From contig NZ_CP011567.1 of the NCBI RefSeq assembly GCF_001655615.1, positions 1,807,001 through 1,871,000 on the forward strand: DNA of 64,000 nucleotides. The letters run 5' to 3'. The notes beneath the pieces were generated by a model. The model was not told the DNA's origin, ran no database searches, and worked only from the letters and a program-made list of their open reading frames with translations. Shown piece by piece: positions 26,640 through 35,746 of the stretch (its first letter is position 1; the number at the start of each line of letters is the position of its first letter). This stretch comes from Pseudomonas sp. GR 6-02 (GTDB taxonomy: Bacteria; Pseudomonadota; Gammaproteobacteria; Pseudomonadales; Pseudomonadaceae). The position numbers and the translations under genes were made by a program.

Positions 26640-27024
26640 GAACACGGACTCCCTGTGTCGGCCACTTGACACTGTTTCTCCCAGTATAGTGGTCGAATCG
26701 GAACTGACCGATTTCGACGCCGACCAACGGTTGCTGGCAATGAGCGGCATTTCACTGGTGATTTTTACCAGCGTCGGCTGTGCCAGTTGCCGTTTTGCCC
26801 GCGAGCAGTTGCCCAGGCTCGAACTGGCGGTCGATCGGCTGTGCTGGATCGATGCCGGAAGCAATGGCGGGGTGGTTGAGCGTTATCGGGTCTTTCATTT
26901 GCCGGCACTGTTTGTGGTGCGCGACGGTGAGTATTTCGGGGCGCTACAGTCGCGCCTGACCCGCACAGCGCTCAACGAGGCTGTGGACCAGGCGTTGAAT
27001 CGACCAGCAGAGGAGCTGCCATGA
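26638..27024 (+). CDS. Thioredoxin-fold protein with CxxC
   Basis: This 128-residue protein has the active-site segment FTSVGCASCRFAREQLPRLE (CASC), a cis-Pro region YRVFHLPALFVVRDGEY and the usual thioredoxin order. It is cytoplasmic (no signal). The CASC dipeptide differs from the CGPC of general thioredoxins, so the partner is unknown. GAGGAAG (26621-26627) lies inside the divergent PilZ gene. The stop overlaps the panE-like start (ATGA), so the pair is translationally coupled. Confidence 0.82.
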   Translation: MNTDSLCRPLDTVSPSIVVESELTDFDADQRLLAMSGISLVIFTSVGCASCRFAREQLPRLELAVDRLCWIDAGSNGGVVERYRVFHLPALFVVRDGEYFGALQSRLTRTALNEAVDQALNRPAEELP

Positions 27025-27977
27025 CAGGCACAGTGGCCAAGCCGACAATCGGCATTATCGGGACCGGCGCGATCGGTGGTTTCTACGGGCTGATGCTGGC
27101 GCGTGCCGGCTTCGATGTGCATTTTCTGTTGCGCAGCGAGTTTTCAGCGGTGGCCGAACGCGGCTTGCATCTTGACCATGCGTCGTTGGGCCCGCTGACC
27201 CTGAACCCGGTCCAGGCCTATTCGTCGGCTGCCGACATGCCGCCCTGTGACTGGCTGCTGGTGGGCGCCAAGACCACCAGCAACGCGGACCTGGCACCGG
27301 CCATTATTCAAGCCGCGGCACCTGATGCCAAAGTGCTGTTGCTGCAAAATGGCCTGGACGTCGAAGACCATCTGCGCGAGTTGCTCCCCGATTCGCTGCA
27401 TCTGCTGGGCGGGCTTTGTCTGATCTGCGTCCATCGCGCCGGCCCCGGGGTCATCACCCATCAAGCGCTGGGGGCGGTGAATGTCGGCTACCACAGTGGC
27501 CCCGCCGCCGATGCACAGGTACGCATGAACATCGTCGAGGAGGGCGCCGGATTGTTCCGCACGGCCGGTATCGACGCCCAGGCCATGCCGAATCTGCAGC
27601 AGGCGCGCTGGCAGAAACTGGTCTGGAATATTCCCTACAACGGTCTGTCGGTGCTGCTCGGGGCCAGCACCACACCGTTGATGGCGGATGCCGACAGCCG
27701 CGCGCTGATTCAGGCCTTGATGGCCGAAGTGGTTCAGGGGGCCAAGGCTTGCGGTCATGACATGCCGCCGGGTTACGCCGATTATCTGTTCATGATGACC
27801 GAGAAAATGCCCGACTACTGGCCGAGCATGCATCACGATTTTCTGCACAAGCGGCCGCTGGAACTGGACGCCATCTACACTCGGCCACTGGCAGCGGCGA
27901 AGGCTGCGGGATGTGAGTTGCCGCGAATCGAGGCCTTGTATCGCAGCTTGAGTTTTATCGACCGACGTAACCACTGA
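27021..27977 (+). CDS. 2-dehydropantoate 2-reductase family protein
   Basis: This 318-residue NADPH-dependent reductase has the Rossmann motif GIIGTGAIGGFYG, VGAKTTSNAD, LQNGLDVEDHL, the catalytic-domain lysine/Asn segment WQKLVWNIPYNGLSVLLGAS and the late Ser/Glu-rich part. The family includes PanE, which makes pantoate, but many paralogs act on other alpha-keto acids, so I leave the symbol out. It starts inside the thioredoxin stop (ATGA). Confidence 0.85.
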   Translation: MTGTVAKPTIGIIGTGAIGGFYGLMLARAGFDVHFLLRSEFSAVAERGLHLDHASLGPLTLNPVQAYSSAADMPPCDWLLVGAKTTSNADLAPAIIQAAAPDAKVLLLQNGLDVEDHLRELLPDSLHLLGGLCLICVHRAGPGVITHQALGAVNVGYHSGPAADAQVRMNIVEEGAGLFRTAGIDAQAMPNLQQARWQKLVWNIPYNGLSVLLGASTTPLMADADSRALIQALMAEVVQGAKACGHDMPPGYADYLFMMTEKMPDYWPSMHHDFLHKRPLELDAIYTRPLAAAKAAGCELPRIEALYRSLSFIDRRNH

Positions 27978-28000
27978 GTCGGTCAAGAAGGGGGAAGGGC

Positions 28001-28906
28001 ATGGCAAATGTCATAGACGACAAACTGGTGCTGGCGATTTCTTCGCGAGCGCTGTTCGACTTGAGCGAGAGCCACAAGGTCTATCTGTCGAGCGGCGTCG
28101 AGGCTTATCGGCAGTACCAGATCGAACACGAAGACGAAATTCTCGAGCCCGGCGATGCATTCCCGTTGGTGGAAAAACTCCTGAACCTGAATACCCGTCT
28201 CGGCCGTGCCCGGGTCGAGGTGATCCTTGTGTCGCGTAACAGCGCCGACACCGGCCTGCGGGTTTTCAACTCGATTCATCACTATGGCCTGTCGATCTCG
28301 CGTGCGGCGTTCGTCGGCGGGCGCAGTCCTTATCCGTACCTCAAGGCTTTTGGTTGCGACCTGTTTCTCTCGACCCATGCCGAAGATGTGCGCAATGCGC
28401 TGGAGGCCGGATTCGCCGCAGCGACTATTCTATCGGGCGGTGCCAGTCGCGCCGCCAGCGATGAATTGCGCATTGCCTTCGACGGTGACGCGGTGCTGTT
28501 TTCCGACGAGTCGGAGCGGGTCTATCAGTCGGGAGGCCTGGCGGCGTTTCAGGCCAGCGAGCGTGAGGCGGCCCGCGAGCCTTTGCGTGGCGGGCCGTTC
28601 AAAGGTTTCCTCGCGGTGCTCAATCTGTTGCAGCGCGAGTTTCCCGATGATGCCTGTCCGATCCGTACCGCGCTGGTGACCGCGCGATCGGCGCCGGCCC
28701 ATGAACGGGTGATCCGTACCTTGCGCGAATGGGACATTCGTCTGGACGAATCGCTGTTTCTTGGCGGCCTGACCAAATCGGCTTTTCTCGAAGCCTTTGC
28801 CGCCGACGTATTTTTCGACGATCAGGCAGGCCATTGCGAACTGGCCCGCGAAGTGGTCGCCACCGGGCACGTGCCCCATGGCATCAGTAACGAGCCGTCG
28901 GTTTAA
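28001..28906 (+). CDS. 5'-nucleotidase (PF06189 type)
   Basis: This 301-residue cytosolic enzyme has LVLAISSRALFDLSESHKVY, the nucleotidase segment VEVILVSRNSADTGLRVFNS, FDGDAVLFSDESERVY and PYLKAFGCDLFLSTHAEDV. These match the PF06189 5'-nucleotidases that dephosphorylate nucleoside monophosphates. GGGGGAAGGG precedes the ATG. It is 23 bases after the panE-like gene and probably in the same transcript. Confidence 0.86.
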   Translation: MANVIDDKLVLAISSRALFDLSESHKVYLSSGVEAYRQYQIEHEDEILEPGDAFPLVEKLLNLNTRLGRARVEVILVSRNSADTGLRVFNSIHHYGLSISRAAFVGGRSPYPYLKAFGCDLFLSTHAEDVRNALEAGFAAATILSGGASRAASDELRIAFDGDAVLFSDESERVYQSGGLAAFQASEREAAREPLRGGPFKGFLAVLNLLQREFPDDACPIRTALVTARSAPAHERVIRTLREWDIRLDESLFLGGLTKSAFLEAFAADVFFDDQAGHCELAREVVATGHVPHGISNEPSV

Positions 28907-28907
28907 A

Positions 28908-28936
28908 GCCCGGCGGTTCAATACGTTGCGCCGGGC
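28908..28936 (+). terminator. Hairpin after the 5'-nucleotidase gene
   Basis: GCCCGGCG pairs with CGCCGGGC around a 13-base loop two bases after the stop codon. No T-run follows, so it may stabilise the 3' end rather than terminate. Confidence 0.4.
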
Positions 28937-29002
28937 GCCGCACTCGCCACGGCACTGCTAAGCTGAATCAATCTCCGCCATGTTGGCATTTGAGGAGGTC
29001 AT

Positions 29003-29506
29003 ATGATTCGTTCGATGCTGTATGCCACTGACTTGGGTCTGTACGCACCATTGGTGATGCAGCATGCCTTGGAACTGGCTCGAACATTCAATGCCGACTT
29101 GTATGTGGTGCACGCGGTAGAGCCCATGGGGCTGTTTGCCGAATCCGTGTTGCAAAGCTATCTCGACGAGAAGGCCTTGAACGAATTTCACAGTCAAGGT
29201 CTGAACAATGTGATCGCCAATATTCAGCAACGGGTGCTCGACAACTTTCGCGAAGAGCTGGGGGATGAAGGAGAGCAGGATTTGCAGCGGATTCAGGCTG
29301 TGCGGGTGCTGCAGGGCGATCCGTCGCAGGTGATTCTCGACCAGGCGCAGAAACTCTCTGTCGATTTACTGATCGTAGGGAGTCACAGCCATGGTGCTGG
29401 CGCGGAAACGCCGTTGGGTCGAACCGCTGCGCGCGTGTTGCAACTGGCCAGGGTGCCGGTCTATTTGGTGCCGCTGGTAGAGCGTCGCCGCAAAGAGGAT
29501 CGCTAG
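29003..29506 (+). CDS. Universal stress protein, UspA family
   Basis: This 167-residue protein has SMLYATDLGLYAPLVMQHAL, VHAVEPMGLFAE and the ATP-binding motif GSHSHGAGAETPLGRTAARV (G-x2-G-x9-GRT pattern), ending VLQLARVPVYLVPLVERRR. The family helps survival under stress. GAGGAGG upstream strongly supports the ATG at 29003. It lies between the nucleotidase gene and cysB. Confidence 0.9.
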   Translation: MIRSMLYATDLGLYAPLVMQHALELARTFNADLYVVHAVEPMGLFAESVLQSYLDEKALNEFHSQGLNNVIANIQQRVLDNFREELGDEGEQDLQRIQAVRVLQGDPSQVILDQAQKLSVDLLIVGSHSHGAGAETPLGRTAARVLQLARVPVYLVPLVERRRKEDR

Positions 29507-29610
29507 AACACGAATAATGGCATTTTGACAAAAAAGTTCTAGATTTATTGGTCTAACCATTAATATAGTTATATACCGTCGCTGATGCCCGTGGCGTCTA
29601 CCTGCTTTGA

Positions 29611-30594
<984 letters not shown>

Positions 30595-30607
30595 GCGTCA
30601 ACAGACG

Positions 30608-31102
30608 CTAGACCACCTCGGTGACAGCAAACTGTTGCCGAGCGCCCGCCACCAGAATCTCCACTTCATCCCCTTCGAACTTGCCCAGCAGGCTTTTACC
30701 CAGCGGCGAACGAGGGGTGATGACGGTAATCAGTTGCCCCACCAGATCAATCTTCAATCCGGCTGCGTCGGGGGCCAGGAACAGCCATTGTTCGCGACCC
30801 TTTTCGTCTTCCAGGCCGAGCAGGGCGCCGACCTCGATGCCGCGCCGCTCGTCATAAGGCCGCAGTGTCAGGTTCTGGCAAAGGGTCAATGACAGCCTGA
30901 TTTCTTCCACTCGCCTGGCCTGCCCGGCCGCCAGATAAGACGCCTCCAGCCCCAGGGTGTCGTACTTGTTTTCAGCTATGTTTTCTTCGTGGGTCGCGGT
31001 TTCGTAAGCGGTTTGCGCGGCACGCTCGGCGATGTCGAGATCGATCCGCAGCTTGTCGATAATCAGTTGGTGGACGGTCGGCTTGTGCATAGAGAGCTTC
31101 AT
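30608..31102 (-). CDS. GreA/GreB-family C-terminal domain protein
   Basis: This 164-residue protein has an N-terminal helical hairpin (HQLIIDKLRIDLDIAERAAQ, with HEENIAENKYDTLG) and a Gre-type C-terminal FKBP-like domain (GRQ-like, PRSPLGKSLLGKFEGDEVEI). It lacks the acidic DxSEN tip of GreA/GreB, so it may bind RNA polymerase without cleaving. The start at 31102 is chosen because the upstream gene ends TGA two bases before it (TGATCATG), suggesting coupling; a second ATG at 31090 would be 4 residues shorter. Confidence 0.75.
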   Translation of the reverse strand: MKLSMHKPTVHQLIIDKLRIDLDIAERAAQTAYETATHEENIAENKYDTLGLEASYLAAGQARRVEEIRLSLTLCQNLTLRPYDERRGIEVGALLGLEDEKGREQWLFLAPDAAGLKIDLVGQLITVITPRSPLGKSLLGKFEGDEVEILVAGARQQFAVTEVV

Positions 31103-31104
31103 GA

Positions 31105-31503
31105 TCAATCGCAGAATTGCAGGACGTTGGCGCGGCTTTTTTCGCTCGGCGCGGTCTGGTCCTGTTGCAGCCAGAACTGACATTTTGGATTGGCCAGATT
31201 GTGTTTGCTGCTTCTGGCCTGTTCCACCATTTGCTGCTGATCGTTCCTGCGCAGGTGTTCCTCGTACTGTTCGAACATCGGGTTTTGCGCAGCGGGTTGT
31301 TCAATCACCGGCGGCTTGGCCTGTTGCTCCACCGCCTGGGCCAAGGGTGCCAATTGCTCGTTGAACAACAGGCGCCAGGCGAGCCAGCAAGTCAGTGCGA
31401 TCGCGATAAATCCCAGCCACAAACCGAGGGCGATGCTGCCGGTCAGTTGCAGCGCATTGAGCTGGATCGGCATGGAGCGGCGCGGGTGGGGACGGTAGGG
31501 CAT
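31105..31503 (-). CDS. Small membrane-anchored protein, unknown function
   Basis: This 132-residue protein has a single membrane helix (GSIALGLWLGFIAIALTCWL), then a Gln/Glu-rich helical tail, LAQAVEQQAKPPVIEQPAAQ, QYEEHLRRNDQQQMVEQA and a final CQFWLQQ. The likely orientation is N-in. I do not recognise a named family. It is coupled to the Gre-like gene and divergent from earP. Its role is unknown. Confidence 0.6.
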   Translation of the reverse strand: MPYRPHPRRSMPIQLNALQLTGSIALGLWLGFIAIALTCWLAWRLLFNEQLAPLAQAVEQQAKPPVIEQPAAQNPMFEQYEEHLRRNDQQQMVEQARSSKHNLANPKCQFWLQQDQTAPSEKSRANVLQFCD

Positions 31504-31636
31504 GACTGCCTCCTGGCGGGTGGTCGCGGGCGAGTGGCGATTGTCGCACGAAGATTAATCGTCGTCGGCTCTTCTGCGCGGGGTAATTTATGCGGACAAT
31601 CGGCGCTTTTGCCAACGGGAACCTGGGATGCCTGAA

Positions 31637-32770
31637 ATGAAAACCCGCTGGGATATTTTTTGCACCGTGGTCGACAATTTCGGCGACATCGGTGTGACCT
31701 GGCGTCTGGCCCGCCAACTGGTGGCCGAACATTCAGTGACGGTGCGCTTGTGGGTCGATGACCTGCGGGCCTTCGAGCGGTTGTGTCCAGAAATCGACAT
31801 CCACGCTACGCAGCAGTGGCAGCAGGGTGTCGAGGTGCGGCAGTGGTCAGCGCACTGGCAACCCACCGAAGCCGCGGATGTCGTTATCGCCGCGTTCGCC
31901 TGCCAGTTGCCGAGTGCTTATATGGAGGCCATGGCCGAGCGGGAAAAGCCGCCGCTGTGGATGAACCTCGATTATCTGAGCGCCGAAGACTGGGTCGTCG
32001 GTTGTCACGGCTTGCCGTCGGTGAAGTACAAAAACGTGCAGAAGTTCTTTTTCTTCCCGGGTTTTCGCAAGGGCACCGGTGGCTTGCTGCGTGAGAGGGG
32101 ATTGCTCGAGCGGCGTCGGCAGTTTCAGCAAAGTCCCGAGGCTCAGCGAGAGTTCCTGCAAGGCCTGGGGGTTGAACGCGCCCCGAATGCGCAGCTGATC
32201 TCGCTGTTCGCCTACGAGAATAACGGGCTGGCCAGTTGGCTCGACGCCATGGCTGCCGACTCGACGCCCACTCATCTGTTGGTGCCCGAGGGGCGGATTC
32301 TCGGCGACGTCGAACGCTGGCTCGCAGTGGACGGGCTGACGGCCGGCGCGGTGCATGTGCGCGATGCCCTGACCGTGCAAGTGCTGCCGTTCGTCCGGCA
32401 GGATCAATATGACCTGCTGCTGTGGAGCTGCGATTTCAACGCCGTGCGCGGCGAAGATTCCTTTGTTCGCGCGCAATGGGCAGGCCGGCCAATGCTCTGG
32501 CACATCTATCGGCAGGACGAAGATATCCACCTGGACAAGCTCGACGCCTTCCTGACCCTGTACACCCAAGGCCTGTCCAAACCTGCTGGCGAGGCGATCA
32601 GCGGTCTATGGCGGGCATGGAATGCAGGTGAGACAATGGGCGAGTACTGGAAATCAACCCGCAAACATTGGCCGGAACTGGAGAAACATGCCGAGGCGTG
32701 GTGTCTGGAACAAGCCTTGCAGGCAGATCTTGCCGCAGCGCTGGTACAGTTTTACCTAAATTGGATATGA
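31637..32770 (+). CDS. earP: EF-P arginine rhamnosyltransferase EarP
   Basis: EarP transfers rhamnose from dTDP-beta-L-rhamnose to Arg32 of EF-P, which is needed for efficient polyproline translation. The 377-residue protein has the conserved N terminus WDIFCTVVDNFGDIGVTWRL, the NLDYLSAEDWVVGCHGLPS segment and the sugar-nucleotide site SCDFNAVRGEDSFVRAQWAG. The second ATG (31637) is chosen because it gives the family length of 377; the ATG at 31628 adds three residues (MPE). It is directly upstream of efp, 48 bases away, as in other Pseudomonas. Confidence 0.94.
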   Translation: MKTRWDIFCTVVDNFGDIGVTWRLARQLVAEHSVTVRLWVDDLRAFERLCPEIDIHATQQWQQGVEVRQWSAHWQPTEAADVVIAAFACQLPSAYMEAMAEREKPPLWMNLDYLSAEDWVVGCHGLPSVKYKNVQKFFFFPGFRKGTGGLLRERGLLERRRQFQQSPEAQREFLQGLGVERAPNAQLISLFAYENNGLASWLDAMAADSTPTHLLVPEGRILGDVERWLAVDGLTAGAVHVRDALTVQVLPFVRQDQYDLLLWSCDFNAVRGEDSFVRAQWAGRPMLWHIYRQDEDIHLDKLDAFLTLYTQGLSKPAGEAISGLWRAWNAGETMGEYWKSTRKHWPELEKHAEAWCLEQALQADLAAALVQFYLNWI

Positions 32771-32818
32771 TACGCGGCCTAGATTTTTGTAAATCCCATC
32801 CAAATTCGGATATTCGCA

Positions 32819-33388
32819 ATGAAAACTGGTAAAGAACTGAAACCCGGTATGGTGATCCGTATCGACAACGATCCTTGGCTGGTTCAGAAAGCTGAATTCA
32901 CCAAGTCGGGTCGTAACAGCGCGATCATGAAGACCAAGCTGAAAAACCTGTTGACCGGTTACAAGACCGAGACCGTTTACAGCGCCGACGACAAACTGGA
33001 CGACGTGATCCTCGACCGCAAAGAAGCGACCCTGTCCTTCATCAGCGGCGACTCCTACACGTTCATGGACACCACTGACTACACCATGTACGAGCTGAAC
33101 GCTGAAGACATCGAAGCCGTTCTGCCTTTCGTTGAAGAAGGCATGACCGATGTTTGCGAAGCGATCTTCTTCGAAGAGCGTCTGGTTTCCGTAGAACTGC
33201 CGACCACTATCGTGCGTCAGGTTGACTACACCGAAGGCTCCGCTCGCGGTGATACTTCCGGCAAGGTGATGAAGCCTGCCAAACTGAAGAACGGTACCGA
33301 GCTGTCGGTTGCTGACTTCATCGAAATCGGCGACATGATCGAGATCGATACCCGCGAAGGCGGTTCCTACAAAGGCCGTGCTAAATAA
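32819..33388 (+). CDS. efp: Translation elongation factor EF-P
   Basis: EF-P relieves ribosome stalling on polyproline. The 189-residue protein begins [20 protein letters not shown]; the modified tip is [13 protein letters not shown] with Arg32, as in EarP-dependent EF-Ps (not Lys34). The three beta-barrel domains end in the normal [11 protein letters not shown] -10-like TATGAT (32766-32771) lies at the end of earP and may give efp its own transcription start. A terminator follows directly. Codon use is typical of highly expressed genes. Confidence 0.97.
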   Translation: MKTGKELKPGMVIRIDNDPWLVQKAEFTKSGRNSAIMKTKLKNLLTGYKTETVYSADDKLDDVILDRKEATLSFISGDSYTFMDTTDYTMYELNAEDIEAVLPFVEEGMTDVCEAIFFEERLVSVELPTTIVRQVDYTEGSARGDTSGKVMKPAKLKNGTELSVADFIEIGDMIEIDTREGGSYKGRAK

Positions 33389-33405
33389 GCACCGCTTGAG
33401 GAATG

Positions 33406-33436
33406 AAAAAGCCCGACCATTGAGTCGGGCTTTTTT
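33406..33436 (+). terminator. Terminator after efp
   Basis: GCCCGAC pairs with GTCGGGC around CATTGA and is followed by six Ts. Confidence 0.9.
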
Positions 33437-33461
33437 GTGGGCGAATGATCAAGATCAGTGA

Positions 33462-33881
33462 TTAAACGGCAACGTGCAGGCGCACATCGACGTTGCCACG
33501 CGTGGCGTTGGAGTACGGGCAGACCTGGTGGGCGGCGTCGACCAGGCTTTGTGCATCGGCTTGTTCAAGGCCCGGCAGGCTGATGTGCAGGTCGATGTCC
33601 AGGCCGAAACCACCAGGGATCTGGCCGATGCCGACATGGGCAGTGATCGAGGCGTCGTCGGGGATTTTGCGTTTGGTCTGGCTGGCGACGAATTTCAGCG
33701 CGCCGATGAAGCAGGCGGAATAGCCGGCGGCGAACAGTTGTTCAGGGTTGGTTGCCGCACCGCCGGCGCCACCGAGTTCTTTCGGGGTCGCGAGTTTGAC
33801 GTCGAGGACGTTGTCGCTGGAGATCGAACGACCGTCACGGCCGCCGGTGGAGGTTGCGATTGCGGTGTAGAGAGTTTGCAT
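33462..33881 (-). CDS. ohr: Organic hydroperoxide resistance protein Ohr
   Basis: Ohr reduces organic hydroperoxides with lipoylated partners. The 139-residue protein has the two catalytic cysteines in LFAAGYSACFIGAL and HQVCPYSNATRGNV, plus the conserved Arg and Glu residues (LGGAGGAATNPEQL). It is divergently placed from ohrR with operator-like repeats between them. Confidence 0.95.
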   Translation of the reverse strand: MQTLYTAIATSTGGRDGRSISSDNVLDVKLATPKELGGAGGAATNPEQLFAAGYSACFIGALKFVASQTKRKIPDDASITAHVGIGQIPGGFGLDIDLHISLPGLEQADAQSLVDAAHQVCPYSNATRGNVDVRLHVAV

Positions 33882-33922
33882 GGTGTGAGCCTCGTTTCGG
33901 ATTGGGTGTTTCGCGCTAAATG

Positions 33923-33977
33923 TTTGCGCGCTAAGTAAGTGCGAAGTGAATGTAGCTCGCTAATATTTAGCGCGCAA
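33923..33977. promoter_or_regulatory. Candidate OhrR operator(s) upstream of ohr
   Basis: TTGCGCGCTAA (33923-33933) and TTAGCGCGCAA (33967-33977) are exact 11-bp inverted repeats. A half-like TCGCGCTAAA (33911-33920) and a degenerate TAGCGGGCGAA before ohrR (34643-34653) resemble them. The position in the ohr promoter region fits a MarR/OhrR operator; binding is inference. Confidence 0.5.
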
Positions 33978-34104
33978 GATAAATTTTTGAAAAAAACTGA
34001 CCCTGCCCATCACCTGGAGATTCGATCAGACGGGAGATGCTTGAGATAGAGGCTTTCGTGCGGGATTTATGCGAAGTGAATTTTTTTGCGACGGGGGAGG
34101 ACGC

Positions 34105-34134
34105 CTTCGCGGGCGATCCGACTTGCCCGCGAAG
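34105..34134. repeat. Single REP-type palindrome, CTTCGCGGGC family
   Basis: CTTCGCGGGC (34105-34114) and GCCCGCGAAG (34125-34134) form a 10-bp stem around a 10-base loop. It belongs to the second REP family of this window, with full doublets at 38954 and 45912. It sits between ohr and ohrR and could end the ohrR transcript. Confidence 0.65.
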
Positions 34135-34148
34135 AACGATAACGCGGT

Positions 34149-34610
34149 CTAAAGGCTGTCTTGCAGGTGGCTGCGCAGCTCCTGGAGATCCGCTTGCAGC
34201 TTCTTCAACTGCTCCAGCGTCTGCCCGCTGGCGCCGAGGATGCACTGCGGAATATCGCGCGCTTTGGCTCGCAGCGCATGGCCTTGCTCGGTGAGTTCGA
34301 CAATCACCACCCGTTCATCTTCGCGGCTGCGGGTGCGGCTCAGCAGGCCTTCGGCTTCCAGGCGTTTGAGCAGCGGGGTGAGGGAGCCGGGGTCGGTCAG
34401 CAGTCGGCTGCTGATTTCGCCGACCGTCAATCCGTCCTTTTCCCACAACACCATCATTGCCAGGTACTGCGGATACGTCAGGCCCAGCGCTTGCAACAGC
34501 GGCTTGTAAACCTTGGTCATCAGCAAGGAAGTGGAATGCAGGGCGAAGCAGACCTGATTATCCAGCAGCAGGTTATCGCAGTTGTCCGGGGTGTCGCGCT
34601 CGGTGTTCAT
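34149..34610 (-). CDS. ohrR: OhrR, MarR-family organic-hydroperoxide sensor
   Basis: This 153-residue regulator has the redox-sensing Cys in LLDNQVCFALHSTSLLMTKV, then TYPQYLAMMVLWEKDGLTVG (winged helix) and SREDERVVIVELTEQG. Oxidised OhrR leaves the ohr promoter. The ATG at 34610 has AAGG 7 bases before it; the upstream ATG lacks one. It is divergent from ohr. A MarR paralog, OspR, is at 49785. Confidence 0.92.
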   Translation of the reverse strand: MNTERDTPDNCDNLLLDNQVCFALHSTSLLMTKVYKPLLQALGLTYPQYLAMMVLWEKDGLTVGEISSRLLTDPGSLTPLLKRLEAEGLLSRTRSREDERVVIVELTEQGHALRAKARDIPQCILGASGQTLEQLKKLQADLQELRSHLQDSL

Positions 34611-34679
34611 TTCAAAGCCTTGATCAGTGATCGTCATGAATCTAGCGGGCGAATCTTTAATGCGCCAGATAATTATGGA

Positions 34680-35637
34680 CTAGTGGCGGTCCAGGTTGGT
34701 TTGCAGCGCCAGATCCCACGGTGGGATGGGGCTGAAACGGGTCTTCAGGTATTCCAGCAGCAAGCGGCTACGCGAACTGGGCTGCTGCTCCAGGCGTAAC
34801 GCATAAATACCGGTGCTTTCCGGTTTTGGCAGACCTTGTTCGCAGAACAGCGGTAGCAGTTCGCCGCGCAATAAATATTCACTGGCCAACCAGGTCGGCA
34901 GATGCGCGACACCCAGCCCGGCCAGTGCGCCGCAGACCAGCGCCTCGGCGTTATTGGCGCTCATGCGGATTCGCGCAGGCCGGTGCAAATGCATCTGCCC
35001 ATCCCGCTCGAAGCGCCAGGCGAACGGCGGAGCCAGGCCGTCCCAATCCAGACCGTCGTGGTCGACCAATTGCGCCGGCTCGGTCGGCACGCCACGGCGT
35101 TGCAGGTAATCGGGGGCTGGCGCAGGCGATGCGCACCATGCTCGCCAGCGGCGTGGCCACCAGCCGGGTATCGGCCATTTGCCCGGCACGCAGTACCAGG
35201 TCGACCTTGCCCAGGTTCGAACCCTGCATGTCGACAAAGCTGTCGATCAGGTGCAATTGCACGTCGAGGCCGGGGTAAAGGGTCAGGAAGTCGGCAATCA
35301 CCGGTGCCAGATGGCGTCGTCCGAACGCTGCCGGCGCATCGACCCGAATCAAGCCTTCCGGCGCGTTGCTCAGGGACACCGCTTCCGCCCGCGCCAGCCG
35401 CAGTTCCGCGACGATCCTCCGCGCGCGCTCGGCAAAGGCCAAACCTGCCGGGGTAGCCCGCACCGCGTGGGTGCTGCGAATGAACAGCTGACTGCCGACG
35501 GCGCTTTCCAGGCTATCGATACGTCGCGCCACCGCCGATGGCGTCAGGGGATGACGGCGGGATGCAGCGGAAAAACTGCCGGTCTCCAGCACATCCAGAA
35601 ACAGTCCGAGTTGTTCGGTCAATTGATTGGGGTTCAT
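34680..35637 (-). pseudogene. LysR-family regulator with a single-base frameshift
   Basis: The first part (from ATG 35637, MNPNQLTEQLGLFLDVLETG) has a normal LysR helix-turn-helix and effector-domain start (EGLIRVDAPAAFGRRHLAPV). The C-terminal half, with SANNAEALVCGALAGLGVAH and LLEYLKTRFSPIPPW, is in another frame. The switch falls at a run of five Gs (35112-35116), where one base too many joins ACASP to the DYLQRRGVPTEPAQL frame; removing one base restores a 318-residue protein. It may be a true pseudogene, a phase-variable tract or a sequencing error. It is divergent from the TSUP gene. Confidence 0.75.
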
Positions 35638-35746
35638 GGCTTCGTCAACGCTTGTGCGAATTTGGCACAGCCATTGTGCGTTGCTATGCGTTTCCCTGCC
35701 AGAGCCGACTGCGTAGGATGAGCGGCCTGACAAGAGGAAACCGCCT

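Noticed and set aside
34680..35237. Treating the C-terminal half of the frameshifted LysR gene as a separate protein
   Set aside because: It lacks a DNA-binding domain and ribosome site and continues the upstream protein exactly when one G is removed.
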